DNA of 64,000 bases, taken from assembly GCF_041146395.1 (NCBI RefSeq), contig NC_091000.1, positions 15,266,501-15,330,500 on the forward strand, in the 5' to 3' direction. How positions within the stretch are numbered: the stretch's first letter is position 1; the number at the start of each line of letters is the position of its first letter. The notes under the pieces are model-generated. The model did no database searches, was not told where the DNA came from, and saw only the letters and a list, made by a program, of their open reading frames with translations. Both the position numbers and the translations under genes were made by a program. Positions 1-9,999 of the stretch are shown one piece after another. The stretch comes from Eulemur rufifrons (Eukaryota; Chordata; Mammalia; Primates; Lemuridae).

Positions 1-316
1 TCTTGCATTGATACGCTTTCTTAATGGAAGTAAAAACCTGATAATAATTACTTTTCTGTGCAAATCTTATTTACATAAATAAACTCCAATTATTAATGTA
101 ATCCACAATAAGGAGCACATTTTGCATAACTAGGAGATACTACTTTAAGTTTAGTTATTTCTGATCCAAATCCCTACATAATTATGTGCATATATTAGTA
201 ATGATAATGATGGCTCCTGTAACCAAAAAAAAAAAAAAAATCCTCACACAGTAACAGTTTATTTAATACTCACGAACAGTCCTGCAGGGGGAACAGTCAA
301 TGAGGATTCTCTCCTC
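1..316. other. AT-rich sequence without recognised gene
   Basis: No recognisable repeat or gene. It contains a 16-base A-run at 225-240 with no AATAAA signal just upstream and no visible target-site duplication, so I do not call it a retrocopy tail. Confidence 0.5.
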
Positions 317-622
317 TTTTTTTTTTTTTTTTCAGATAGTCTTACTCTATCACCCAGGCTGTTGTGCAGTGGTGTCATCATAGATCACAGCAACCTCAAA
401 CTCCTGGGCTCAAGCCATCCTCCTGCCTCAGCCTCCCCTGAGGAGCTCAGACTACAGATGCATTCCACCATGCCCAGCTAATTAAAAAAAAATTTTGTTT
501 AATAGGGATGGGGGTCCCACTGTGTTGCCCAGGCTGCTCTTGAACTCATGGCCTCAAGTGATCCTTCCGCCTTGGCCCTTCAAAGTGCTGGGATTACAGG
601 CATGAACCACTGTACCCGGCCC
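317..622 (-). repeat. Alu SINE, older J-like, antisense
   Basis: The element reads backwards: a T-run at 317-332 (its A-tail), then the right arm, an A-rich linker near 481-500 and the left arm ending at cccggcc (616-622). Many differences from the Alu consensus and the absence of a clear target-site duplication indicate an old insertion. It lacks the extra linker block present in the young Alus at 2990 and 51871. Confidence 0.9.
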
Positions 623-2252
623 ATTTAAACTTTTAATGTACAATAAAGGGATCAGTGTTTCCTATCTATTTCCTGGAAATCAACATCTACCTTGAGCAAA
701 TATGTATCTAGCCCAAACTTAGGCAAAGTTGGATTAGAGAAATCTACTTAAGTATCCTATTTGAAAATATATTCAAAATTAATCTTTTTCCTAGGAATAC
801 TGATTAAAAAAATTAAAGTTACTATGAACAAATGTGTATTTTTGAGGAAATAGATGGCTTAGAACTCATTTCACCAGGCTTTCCAATACTACTCTCTACT
901 TGATCTGAGCAATATGACATTGATTGTCACTAGTCCCCTCCCACTTGTCAGAGTCAATGTCTTGAAGATCAAAGTCTTTGTTTCATGCTATAGCTTCTTA
1001 AATTAAGTAGAATCAAAGAGGTCACATGAAATGACTCAATAATCCTCAATAATAATATATGAATGTCATAACTATCCTTTTAAAAATACCATAATTATTA
1101 TAATGTGGTTTTGCCAAGTAGATCCTTGCATGAATCATGTCTCCAATGACCTCGATAAATCAAATTCTTATTTTTAGCAAATTCACTAAGACCATAGACA
1201 GACCTTGGAAGTCCTGGAAGCTGCTCCAATTGCTTCTAAGATTTGCGTGCCACCATGATCCATTAATTCCTCTGTTACATTAGTGACTGGTGTGCTCCAG
1301 AAATGGGAGAACAGTGAGGAATAGGAGTTTACAGTGTAGCAGGGGAACACACATTCAAGACCTCCACCCTCCCCACTGCAGTGCAGCACTGCATAAATTC
1401 ACAGCAAATCAAAACTAAGGGTCAGGGGTTGCTGCCTCACTTTCTCAGCAGAACTGAAAGTCCGAAGGTGAGTAGGTGTGTTGGTGGGAATGACACCTAC
1501 CTTTGCCTGGCAAAACAGTTGAAGTCCTGGGCCTATGAGTGCTGAAAAATGGACTGATATCATTCCAAGTTCACTAACCTAGCCAAGTGGGCTCTGGCTC
1601 TTTGGTAAAAATTGAATAGTCCCCATACACAGAACTATTTTTAAAGCCCTAAATTATAATTCCTAAGGAAAATTGTAATTGGCATTTTTATTCTTAAAGC
1701 TCTGACACCCTGCTGAGCTCTCTCCTTTCACACACACAGGAGAATGTGCAGAGAAAGAGTTGTGCCCCACAATTCTGAATTCTACTGTCTGGTCACCAGC
1801 AGTAGTCACAGAGGTTAAGAGTGGCGCAACTGTAGAAATATTTAGGGACCAAACTAAGCTGGTTGTAGGAGTAGCCTTTTTATTATTCATATCATCCTTA
1901 ATATCTTGGAGCTGACAAACAGTCAGTGAAGACTTAAAACTCCGTCTCCTCCTCTTCCCCTTCCTCTTTGTAGGGCATGCCCCAGGCCCATTCTCCCAGC
2001 CACCATCTCATATTCAATGATTTCTTTTGCCACTGAACCTCATCACAATTTATCTTTCCTATGCCCCATAGCTTGGCACTCTCTAGAGAACTACTAGTCT
2101 AACATAGCCATGGTGGTGTAGTTGCATAATAAAGGATGCTTTAGGAAATGTAAGTTTTTAGTGCCCCAGAGTGACTCCCCTAGTAGAGGTCTTAGACTGC
2201 ATGGATTATTAGTGGTAAAAAGTAACTGTGGGAAGGAGACCATTTAGTTCCC
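623..2252. other. Unique sequence, no gene recognised
   Basis: About 1.6 kb of ordinary AT-rich sequence. Short open frames here show no domain, no codon bias and no splice-bounded exon that I can defend. Confidence 0.5.
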
Positions 2253-2779
2253 ATGATAGACTTCTAAGACCGCCCCCAGCAATCCTCCTCCTGCTGTCTA
2301 TGCCTGTCTATGCCTCTTGAGAGGGGACTGTAGCTAGTAATTTGATTTTGCCAATAGAATACAGCAAACAAAATGGAACAGTACTTATGTGATTAGATGA
2401 CAAACATCCTTAATTTCCAACTGTTAGCAAACTTTCTCTGTTGTGTTCTTGGTTTGCATGTTTTAATGGAGAAAGCTGCTGTGTCGGGGAGGCTCATGTG
2501 GCCCGCAGCCCTCAGTCTGACAGCCCACAGAGATGGAGGCTGCCCAAAACCACTGGGCCAGCTTAGAAGAGAATCCTTCACTAGCTGAGTCTTCAGATGA
2601 AACTACAGATCCTGGGCCGATGTCGTGATTGTAGCTCTGTGAGAGACCAAGAAGCAGAGGACACAGCTGGGCCATACCCACGTTCGTGACACACACAGAC
2701 TGCAGGATCATAAACGTGCGTCGTTTTCAGCTGCTATGTTTTGGTGTAGTTCGTTATTCAGCAGTTGATAACTAACACA
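2253..2779 (+). repeat. MaLR-type LTR (MLT1-like), sense
   Basis: The last 200 bases follow the usual pattern of an ancient mammalian apparent LTR: an ataaac-like polyadenylation region near 2710, a segment resembling gttgttttaagctgctaagtttt, then a terminus near gttgataactaacaca at 2765-2779. The 5' part (from tgatagacttctaag) is also typical. Internal divergence is high. The subfamily is uncertain. Confidence 0.65.
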
Positions 2780-2975
2780 TGCCTCACAGTGTGCCATTTG
2801 GGTGGCCACACACTCTAATACTTCAGAGTGACGCCTAAAGCTGGGAACTCTCTTTTTGATTTTGATATAATTGTTGCCTAACAATAAATATTTGTTAATG
2901 AAATATATGAACAAATACATTTGTGTATGAAAAACCACTAGTCTCCAGTCCTCTGCACTGTTCAGCTGGGACCAA

Positions 2976-2989
2976 AAGTGTGTACTTGG
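2976..2989. repeat. Target-site duplication, 5' copy (Alu at 2990)
   Basis: The 14-mer aagtgtgtacttgg is repeated perfectly at 3326-3339, marking both edges of the Alu. Confidence 0.95.
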
Positions 2990-3325
2990 GCCTGGCGCTG
3001 TGGCTCACGCCTGTAATCCTAGCACTCTGGGAGGCCGAGGCGGGTGGATCACTCGAGGTCAGGAGTTCGAGATCAGCCTGAGCAAGAGCGAGACCCCCAT
3101 CTCTACTAAAAAAAATAGAAAGAAATTATCTGGCCAACTAAAAAATATATATAGAAAAAATTAGCCGGGCATGGTGGCACATGCCTGTAGTCCCAGCTAC
3201 TCGGGAGGCTGAAGCAGTAGGATCACTTGAGCCCAGGAGTTTGAGGTTGCTATGAGCTAGGCTGATGCCACGGCACTCACTCTAGCCGGGGCAACAGAGT
3301 GAGACTCTGTCTCAAAAAAAAAAAT
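2990..3325 (+). repeat. Young strepsirrhine-type Alu, full length
   Basis: A dimeric 7SL-derived SINE moved by L1 machinery. The start gcctggcgctgtggctcacgcc is intact. A Pol III A-box-like stretch (tggctcacgcc, 3001-3011) and a B-box-like stretch (gttcgagatca, 3065-3075) are present. The middle linker (about 3111-3160) carries an extra A/T-rich block including tatatataga before the second arm begins at ttagccgggc. The right arm ends in ctgtctc and an A-run at 3314-3324. The element is flanked by a perfect 14-base duplication, so the insertion is recent. The same linker block occurs in the Alu at 51871. Confidence 0.95.
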
Positions 3326-3339
3326 AAGTGTGTACTTGG
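3326..3339. repeat. Target-site duplication, 3' copy (Alu at 2990)
   Basis: An exact copy of 2976-2989, directly after the A-tail. Confidence 0.95.
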
Positions 3340-4714
3340 AGTCTTCATTTGCTTGGTGGGAGGGGCCGGCGAGAAAGGTTGGTAATTCCATTGCATTGGT
3401 AAAGGTAAAGAGATGTGACCATATGGCCTCAGGTGTCTTTATACCAATTCCTATTAGCAGCCACTGCCTTATACCTACAAAAGACAGTCTGCACATTTGT
3501 GTCATTAGAGAACATTTCCACACATAGATATTCCTCATCTTTTAGTTTTTGTAATTTTAACTTTCTTTAATAGGTCACTGTGTGTTAGACTTCAGAAGTA
3601 TCTTATATGATTGTGTATATCAGGGTATTATTTGCTTAATTATAAAGATTTATAATTCTATAAATGTATTATATCTTGCACTATAGTAAAAGAATTACAA
3701 TATACACATGCGTGATAAATTTCCAAGTGTAAAAACTAGAGTTTATGCTTGTGTTACTCCATGTTTATTATTAAGCAGTTAAATTCTAAAGCCCACTCTG
3801 CTGATTTTGATAGTACCCAAGTTGATAACAATGAATAATAATGACAAAAATCGATTGTGAGGCTTTAGGGTTTTCTGAACAATGGAAGCTCTTCATATTT
3901 TGAAATGAGGGCATGAAAGAATGAAGCAAATTCAGACTGATGTGTTTGCTTTCAGCACAGAGAATATGAATTAGAAAAATCTGGAGGTGGAGAAATGGCA
4001 CTTGCTGCCTCTGTCTGAGATTAATGTTTATTCAGCAATAAACCACTTCATTGTAAACCATATGTCTGGAGGAATTTAGAGATTCTCTGATTTTCCATGC
4101 ATAATCTTGATACAAGGATATTATAAGATTCTGAGATCTTCTATCATTAAGTAGCATTTTGCATTTGTTTTGAAATACTTTACAAACAAAGAAAGTAAAA
4201 AATGTAGGTAGAACATAAGAGTAAAATATCCAATAATTACTGGCAATCAAGAAATGGAAATATTTCCTAAAGTAGTTTAAATCTAGCATGGCTTATGGTG
4301 GTTTTTACTTAAATTATAATTTTGGTTTTTTAAAATCCTGTAATCAATCCATGTAAAGCAGGTATATGTTTTAAACATAATGGTTTAAAAAGGCTTTTTT
4401 CTATGCGTAATAATCACGATAATATTTGAGCCACTTTAACTTATGTGTAATGACTATTAGTACATTACATGAATATAGCATAGACCAGGTCTGTATTGTT
4501 CTTTTAATTATAGATTTAACTTTGATATAACAAGCTTTGAAGAAAGAGAGGGTTGCCAATTATTTTTCTCACTGAAATTAAACATTTTAAATTTCTAGTA
4601 CTTAATACAATGAAAGTTGCATAATGGCACAAGATCTTCATTATTCACCAGAAAGAATCTGTAGAGCAGAGTAATACATCCCTTGAAAGGATAATTCTTT
4701 AAACAGAATTAGTG
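3340..4714. other. AT-rich unique sequence
   Basis: No repeat family or gene recognised; short open frames only. Confidence 0.5.
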
Positions 4715-4842
4715 AAGGTTCTGTCTCTAAATTGGGGATGGTATTAGAACTTAACTCATGTGGTTGCAGTACTAGATGATATTAAATAAAACGATGATTA
4801 TAAAATGCTTAGCACAGTGCTAGGCACATAGGAAGGGCTTGC
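4715..4842 (+). repeat. MIR SINE fragment, sense
   Basis: The order of a gggatggta-like segment, then taaataaaa, then aatgcttagcacagtgctaggcacatagga (about 4805-4832) matches the 3' half of MIR. It is an old tRNA-derived SINE, heavily diverged. Confidence 0.6.
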
Positions 4843-4948
4843 TCACTTTAGATCCTATCCTTTGGCAAAAGAGTCTTCACTTTACTCATGTGTCATTCAC
4901 ATACACACTGTTATATCTCTGTAACTCATCTGATCTTCATGAACCCTT

Positions 4949-5393
4949 GTATTCATTTTCTAGGGCTTTGTGACAAAGTACTGTGAACGGGTTGGCTTAA
5001 AACATCAGAAATGTATTCTCTCACAGATCTGGAAGCCAGAAGTCAAAAATCAACGTGTCAGCAGGACCATGCTTCCCCTGAGACTCTGGGGAGAATCCTT
5101 CCTCACTCCTGCCAAGCTCCTGGTAGTGACTGTGAATCCGGGGTGCTCGTTGGCTTGTAGCCGCATCACTCCAATCTCTGCCTCCACAGTCACATAACGG
5201 TCTTCCTGTGTGTCTCCGTCTCCTCACAAAGACCCCAGTCAATAGGATTAAAGGTCCCCCTGACTCCAGTATGTCCTGATTCTAGCTAACTACATCTGCA
5301 GCAACCCTATTTCCTAAAAAGGTCACATTCTGAGGTACTGGGATTTAGGATTTCAACAAGTATTTGAGGGGGATAAAATTTAACCAATAACAG
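4949..5393 (-). repeat. MaLR-type LTR (MLT1C/D-like), antisense
   Basis: Read on the plus strand it starts gtattcattttctagggctttgtgac and ends caacaagtatttgagggggataaaatttaaccaataaca, the reverse of an MLT1C/D-like LTR. The internal landmarks are in the right order: cacagatctggaagccagaagtc, ggcttgtagccgcatcactccaatctctgcctcc, and tcctaaaaaggtcacattctgaggtactggg. Length is near full. The LTR at 42156 belongs to the same group. Confidence 0.8.
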
Positions 5394-5720
5394 CTCTCAT
5401 CTGCTGACAAATTTTTAAAAGTATATGCAAAAACCATGAAGTATTTGTCATAACCCAGTAAATGCAACCCTTTGCAATGATGAAAACAGCTCCTTTAGGT
5501 AAAATCTCATTCTCTTTGGGTGATTGCATAGTCTCTCAAATATTCTATTTTCCCTCTTGTCCTTTCAAAAGAGGTACTGGGTACATAGTAACGTGTGCTA
5601 AGGAAGGAAGGTGTTCTCAGAGCTGCATGGTTCCTACTGCACACGCCGGCCTGTGTGGAGCCTCAGACTCGGGTCACTGTGACACAAACGGCTCCCTCTG
5701 GTATTTCCAGGTAGCATGCC
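5394..5720. other. Unique sequence
   Basis: No repeat or gene recognised. A 102-codon open frame crosses this stretch into the simple repeat that follows and looks accidental. Confidence 0.45.
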
Positions 5721-5770
5721 ATGTGTATATATATGTGTATGTATATATGTACGTATATGCATATATATAA
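5721..5770. repeat. TA/TATG simple repeat
   Basis: Imperfect microsatellite of alternating tatg, tgta and ta units; likely polymorphic in length. Confidence 0.85.
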
Positions 5771-5975
5771 TTCTAATTGTGATAACATACACATAACACA
5801 AAATTACCATTTTCACTATTTTAAAGTATACACTTCAGTGGCATTAAGAGTGTGTACAAAATTGTGCAAACATCACCACTATCTAGATCCAGAACCTTTT
5901 CACCACCCTAAATGGGTACATCACTCCCTTTTCCCCTTTGCTCCAATCCCTAGAAACCTGATATTTTGTGCAACT
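5771..5975. repeat. Old LINE-type fragment (L1M-like motif)
   Basis: The run from acatacacataacacaaaattacc through cttcagtggcatta to agaaccttttcaccaccctaaat is a well-known mammalian repeat pattern that I associate with old L1M ends. A second, independently diverged copy of its first half lies at 50325-50410, which supports a repeat family; the exact family is uncertain. Confidence 0.55.
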
Positions 5976-7974
5976 ACTTAGCACCTGTCCATGACAACTG
6001 AAAACTCTTGGGCTGACACTGAAGGTCAAATATATACATGACCTAGATATCTCTACTCGGGGAAAGCTGGAAAGTATCCTAAGTTTATTACCAGGAAGCT
6101 CTGCTTAATAGATAAGAAATTCAGGCTGCAACCAGGCTGGAACATTACCTTGTCCAGGAGAGTAGTGGTCATTATCAATATCAGCCACAGCAGCTATGGC
6201 TCCAAATCTCTCTGCTTAACTGGGAAGTTTAATCCAATTGGCTGTTACCTCCTTATGAATCCAACACAGAAGCATCATCTTGAACTGGAAGGATCACTGA
6301 ATAATTTAACGATTTTTAGATTGAAGGGACTTTTGTCTCAATTCCTTCTTTACACTGATCTTTAGGTACATACAAGGTGGTCAGTACATGTTTGTTGATT
6401 ACGTGCATGAGAAAATGATGCATAGATGCAAAGTGATTGAGTGAGTAGGAATAGTTATACAAATATCTCAATAAACATCTCAACTATGCCTCGAATATAA
6501 GGCAAAAATTATTCTTCGCTTGATTATTCTGTGTGTGAAGACACAGGAAGAAGTTATTTTTATCTAGTTCAACCTCAAGGTGTAATTTATTTACATGTGC
6601 CTTTGTCTTACCACTACGTGCTGTTTGTTGTGTGTATTAAATTCTTGTAAACTGCTCTATGACTCCGAAACTAAGTGAAAAATAGTGTGACACCTGTGGT
6701 ATCTTTCTCATTTCTATGACAACAAGCTTCCAAATCTTCACATTTCTCTCTCAGAAAATATTCTAGTATTTATATTTAGCTATTTGAAAAAAAAAATAGT
6801 ACAGCCTCTCTTGATATTTTCAATTAATATTTTTTAGTTACAAACTTTCCAAGAATGAAATCCTTCACTTAATAGAAAATATTTTCAGGATATTATGCCA
6901 AGTTACATGAAAATAAATTTCATGGTGGAATCCTGGTGGTGTAAGGGCCCTCAGACAGTATCCTGCTCAACTCCCTCATATCCCAGAGAAAGAAACTAGA
7001 CCACAGTAATATAAAAGGTGTTTCCTTAGGTCACATTACCAGCTAAAAAGCTAATGCATTTAAAATGAAAATCTAGAATGGTACTTTTTGGGGACTTACT
7101 TATTGTTCTTTTTTTTAAACAATTTCCTGCCTCATTTTTGCCTTTGTCTACATGAGCATCTTATAACAAGAACACATGCAATAAAATATTAAGTCATAAA
7201 GAAGTGAAAACAAAAATAAACTTAAATAAGAATAGAAATGCAAAACCCAGAAAAAGAAGAATACAAAATACAGGATATGGAAGCTTACATATTAGCTTTC
7301 ATTTCAGACCTCACCAGCTGGGGACACGCACACAAAATAAAGCCACATTTACTTTTAATATTCAACTTATGAGAGTATGAGGCCCCACTGATCTAATTTT
7401 TAGAAATGACCGCCTCTCAGAGAGACCAAGAGGTCTCCAGAGTTCTGCCTTGGGTTTGCCTGGAAACAGTTTCTCCAAGTTCTCCATTCTTGTCTCCAAC
7501 CCTGGACTGCTGGCTCGGTCCCTGTGACACTTGTGATGTAGTTGTGTCAGTGGGCACAGACGCCTCTGCTGGGCATCACTCCTGTTCTGTGCCTTCCACA
7601 GGCTGTGGTCACAGTGCTCTCTGCCTGCCCCTCTCAAGAACGGGACTTGTTTTTCCTTAACGGCCCACAGCATGAATGGGGACAAGATTAAACTTGAATA
7701 AAAATGTTTTCATTGTTTTAGCTAATGAAAGGAAATCCCACACAGAGAATAATACACAGCTGCTAGAAAGGCTCCCAATAGTCACAGAAGCCCTCGTAGG
7801 TGAAGATAGTAATAGGTATCAGAAGAAATTTTATTATAAAATTTAGAACCAATAAAGGAAAACGAATTTTTGACTTGAAGTATCAGAATATTTTCTACAT
7901 CACTATTGTCTCCACAAGCCCATGAACTGATCGACACCTGATGCACAAAAACTTCAGGAAGAATTTTCTGAACC
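5976..7974. other. Mostly unique sequence, possible MIR trace
   Basis: About 2 kb without a recognisable gene. A stretch around 6965-7085 (agagaaagaaactaga, ggtcacattaccagct) is faintly like antisense MIR but is too diverged to call separately. Confidence 0.4.
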
Positions 7975-8662
7975 ATTTTTCTCACTAATTTCTGGGAATT
8001 ATTTATATATTCTGGAATAAATCCTTTGCTGCTTGTATTGATTACATACATCTTTCCCTACTATGTAGCTGCTCTTTCAGTCTGTTAGTGGTGTCCTGAC
8101 AAACAAAACTTCTTAATTCTAATGGAATTCTAATTCTTATGAATAGTGATTTTTGTGTCCTATTTTTGTCTACTCCATGGACAGAGATACTCTCCCATTT
8201 TCTTTTCCTTTCACATTGAAGTCCTGTATTTTTTTTGTTTATGGCTGAGATAGAAGTCAATATTAACTTTTTTTCACAAGGATTTCTAATTTATGTCTAC
8301 TTATTAAATGAAACACCATCTTTTCCACAGAATATCATCTTTGTGGTATAAGTATCTGTATCTATGTGCAACTTTGTTACTTTGTTAAGATTTTCTTAGC
8401 TATTCTTGACCTATTGCATTCTTATTTATATTTTAGAATCAGCTTATTTAAGTTCACAAAAAGGCAGAGATTTTTATTGGAGTTGCCATGAAATTTGTAA
8501 ATCAATTTGGAAGTATTGACATTTCTCAATATTGAGTCTCCCAACCCAGGAATAATGTATACCATTGTGTTTATTTAGGTCTTCTTTAATATCTCTCAAT
8601 AATGTTTTGCAGTTTTTGGAGAAAAGGTGTTTCATGCCTTTCTTTAGATTTGTTTCTAGGTA
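7975..8662 (-). repeat. Old L1 (L1M) fragment, antisense, part 1
   Basis: Matches the reversed ORF2 region of old L1 elements: tttatatattctggaataaatcctttgctgc, then aatttgtaaatcaatttggaagtattgacatttctcaatattgagtct (about 8490-8540), then tttatttaggtcttctttaatatctctcaataatgttttgcagttttt. Several internal deletions. The element is interrupted at 8663 by a DNA transposon and continues at 8928. Confidence 0.8.
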
Positions 8663-8927
8663 CAGTCATGTGCTGCATCACGACATTACAGTCACTGATG
8701 GACTGCATATACTATGGCACGTTAAGGTTATAATACTGTATATTTACTGTACCTTTTCTATATTTAGATACACAGATACTTACCATTATGTTATAGTTGC
8801 CTACAGTATTCAGTAGTCACATGCTGTACAGGTTTGTAGCCTAGGAGCAATAGGCTGTACCATCTAGTTTGTATAAGTACACTCGATGATGTTCCCACAA
8901 TCCCTGTCGTTAAGTGATACATGACTG
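8663..8927. mobile_element. Non-autonomous DNA transposon, Tc1/mariner-like
   Basis: Terminal inverted repeats are visible: cagtcatgtgctgcatcacg at the left, and the right end reversed reads cagtcatgtatcacttaacg. The interior (tactgtaccttttctatatttag; gcctacagtattcag; gtttgtagcctaggagcaataggctgtaccatc) is a common mammalian MER-type repeat. A TA lies before the left end; the right flank reads tt, so the expected TA duplication is only half preserved. It has no coding capacity. It inserted into the old L1. The family name is uncertain. Confidence 0.75.
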
Positions 8928-9112
8928 TTATTGATATTTTTGATGCTATTGTTAAGGAAATTTAAAAAATCATTTTCTAATTGGTTTGTTGCTGGTATAT
9001 AGTACACACTTGATTTTGTATATTGACATTCAGCCACCTCTCTAAGTATACACATCCATGATACGTTTATCTGTAGTTTCTTTTGATTTGCTACATATAT
9101 AATGTCAGAGTT
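8928..9112 (-). repeat. Old L1 (L1M) fragment, antisense, part 2
   Basis: Continues the L1 match broken at 8662: ttgatatttttgatgctattgttaagg, then ttggtttgttgctggtatatagtacac, then ttgattttgtatattgacatt. The break coincides with the DNA transposon, so both parts were once one element. Confidence 0.75.
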
Positions 9113-9129
9113 AAGAGTGCCAATATTGG
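9113..9129. repeat. Target-site duplication, 5' copy (retrocopy at 9130)
   Basis: The 17-mer aagagtgccaatattgg is repeated exactly at 9450-9466. Confidence 0.95.
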
Positions 9130-9449
9130 TATTTATTTAAACCCTGTACTTCTTACCCTTACTTGGCCATGGGACTATTTTCGAGGAACATTTATAAACA
9201 TCTTGTAGAATTATAGTTGCGCTGAACTAACTTTGAGAAATTCTGCATTTATGTTATGATTTATATTACACTTCTATGTTTTCTTCTGTTCTCTAGTTTC
9301 ATGAAAAATACGATTTATTATTAAATCTTATATATAATGATTTTTTAAAAAAAATGCTGTATTGATTATGTGTTATAATGATAGTATTTGGGATATATCA
9401 TAGCAAATAAAATGTTATTTGTAATGATTAAAAAAAAAAAAAAAAAAAA
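9130..9449 (+). mobile_element. Polyadenylated retrocopy of an unidentified transcript
   Basis: This 320-base insert has the hallmarks of L1-mediated retrotransposition: a perfect 17-base flanking duplication, an AATAAA signal at 9406-9411, and an A-run from 9430 that runs into the 3' duplication, 18 bases after the signal. There is no Alu, L1 or MIR structure at its 5' end and no meaningful reading frame, so it looks like a 5'-truncated mRNA 3' UTR or a noncoding RNA. The last 100 bases (for example tattgattatgtgtt and ggatatat before aaataaa) resemble the hAT-type repeat at 46995-47225, so the poly(A) signal may come from such a repeat in the source transcript. The parent gene is not identified. 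Confidence 0.8.
9406..9411 (+). promoter_or_regulatory. Polyadenylation signal AATAAA of the retrocopy
   Basis: Canonical hexamer 18 bases before the A-run; defines the 3' end of the copied transcript. Confidence 0.85.
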
Positions 9450-9466
9450 AAGAGTGCCAATATTGG
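9450..9466. repeat. Target-site duplication, 3' copy (retrocopy at 9130)
   Basis: An exact copy of 9113-9129; its first two A bases are shared with the A-tail. Confidence 0.95.
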
Positions 9467-9799
9467 GAGCCTGGAGGGTGGATCTAAAGGTGGCTGGGCC
9501 TAAAAACTAGCCACCTGTTGAAGCATTTTACACGTTTCAGGCAGTTTGTCTTCTCTCACTGCTCAGGAAAGCCACAGTTCCTGGTGCACAGGGTAGAACA
9601 GAGTCCCATGCAACTATTACAATGATGGGATTAGTGACCATGAAGGGCACATGCAAATACTCAGGACCTAATTCTCTTATGACACACAGGTCTATGTTTT
9701 CTTGGTTTAAAGCATTACAGAAAAAATACTATTTCAGCAGAAAATTTGAAATTAAGGAACTTCTTTTATTGTTTATGTTTATCTTACAGAAATGAAATT
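9467..9799. other. Unique sequence
   Basis: No repeat or gene recognised between the retrocopy and the L1. Confidence 0.5.
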
Positions 9800-9813
9800 T
9801 GACAGAAGACTTT
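9800..9813. repeat. Target-site duplication, left copy (L1 at 9814)
   Basis: tgacagaagacttt, repeated perfectly at 11455-11468. Confidence 0.95.
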
Positions 9814-9820
9814 TTTTTTT

Positions 9821-9904
9821 GTTAGTAGTGCTTTCTTTTTTTTTTTTTTTACTAAATAGTGTGCTAAATGTTCAAAACATCATATAAAATACATTTTACA
9901 ATTG
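9821..9904 (-). other. Putative 3' transduction tags of the L1
   Basis: Two non-L1 pieces, 54 bases (9851-9904) and 15 bases (9821-9835), are each followed on the minus strand by an A-run. They are not seen at the ends of the other L1 copies in the window. Confidence 0.65.
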
Positions 9905-9999
9905 TTTTTTTTTTTTTCATACCCCCATCCCCTCCCCCACCCCCCACCTCAGTCTGATATGCAATTGGTGTCGTTCCCAGATTTGTATTTAGCTGATGA

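Noticed and set aside
225..240. A-run as the tail of a retrocopy
   Set aside because: No AATAAA upstream and no flanking duplication. The A-runs at 43346-43357 and 56929-56942 were rejected for the same reason.
5462..5770. 102-codon open frame ending in repeated Tyr/Ile/Val/Met
   Set aside because: The C-terminal part is translated TA/TATG simple repeat; no homology recognised.
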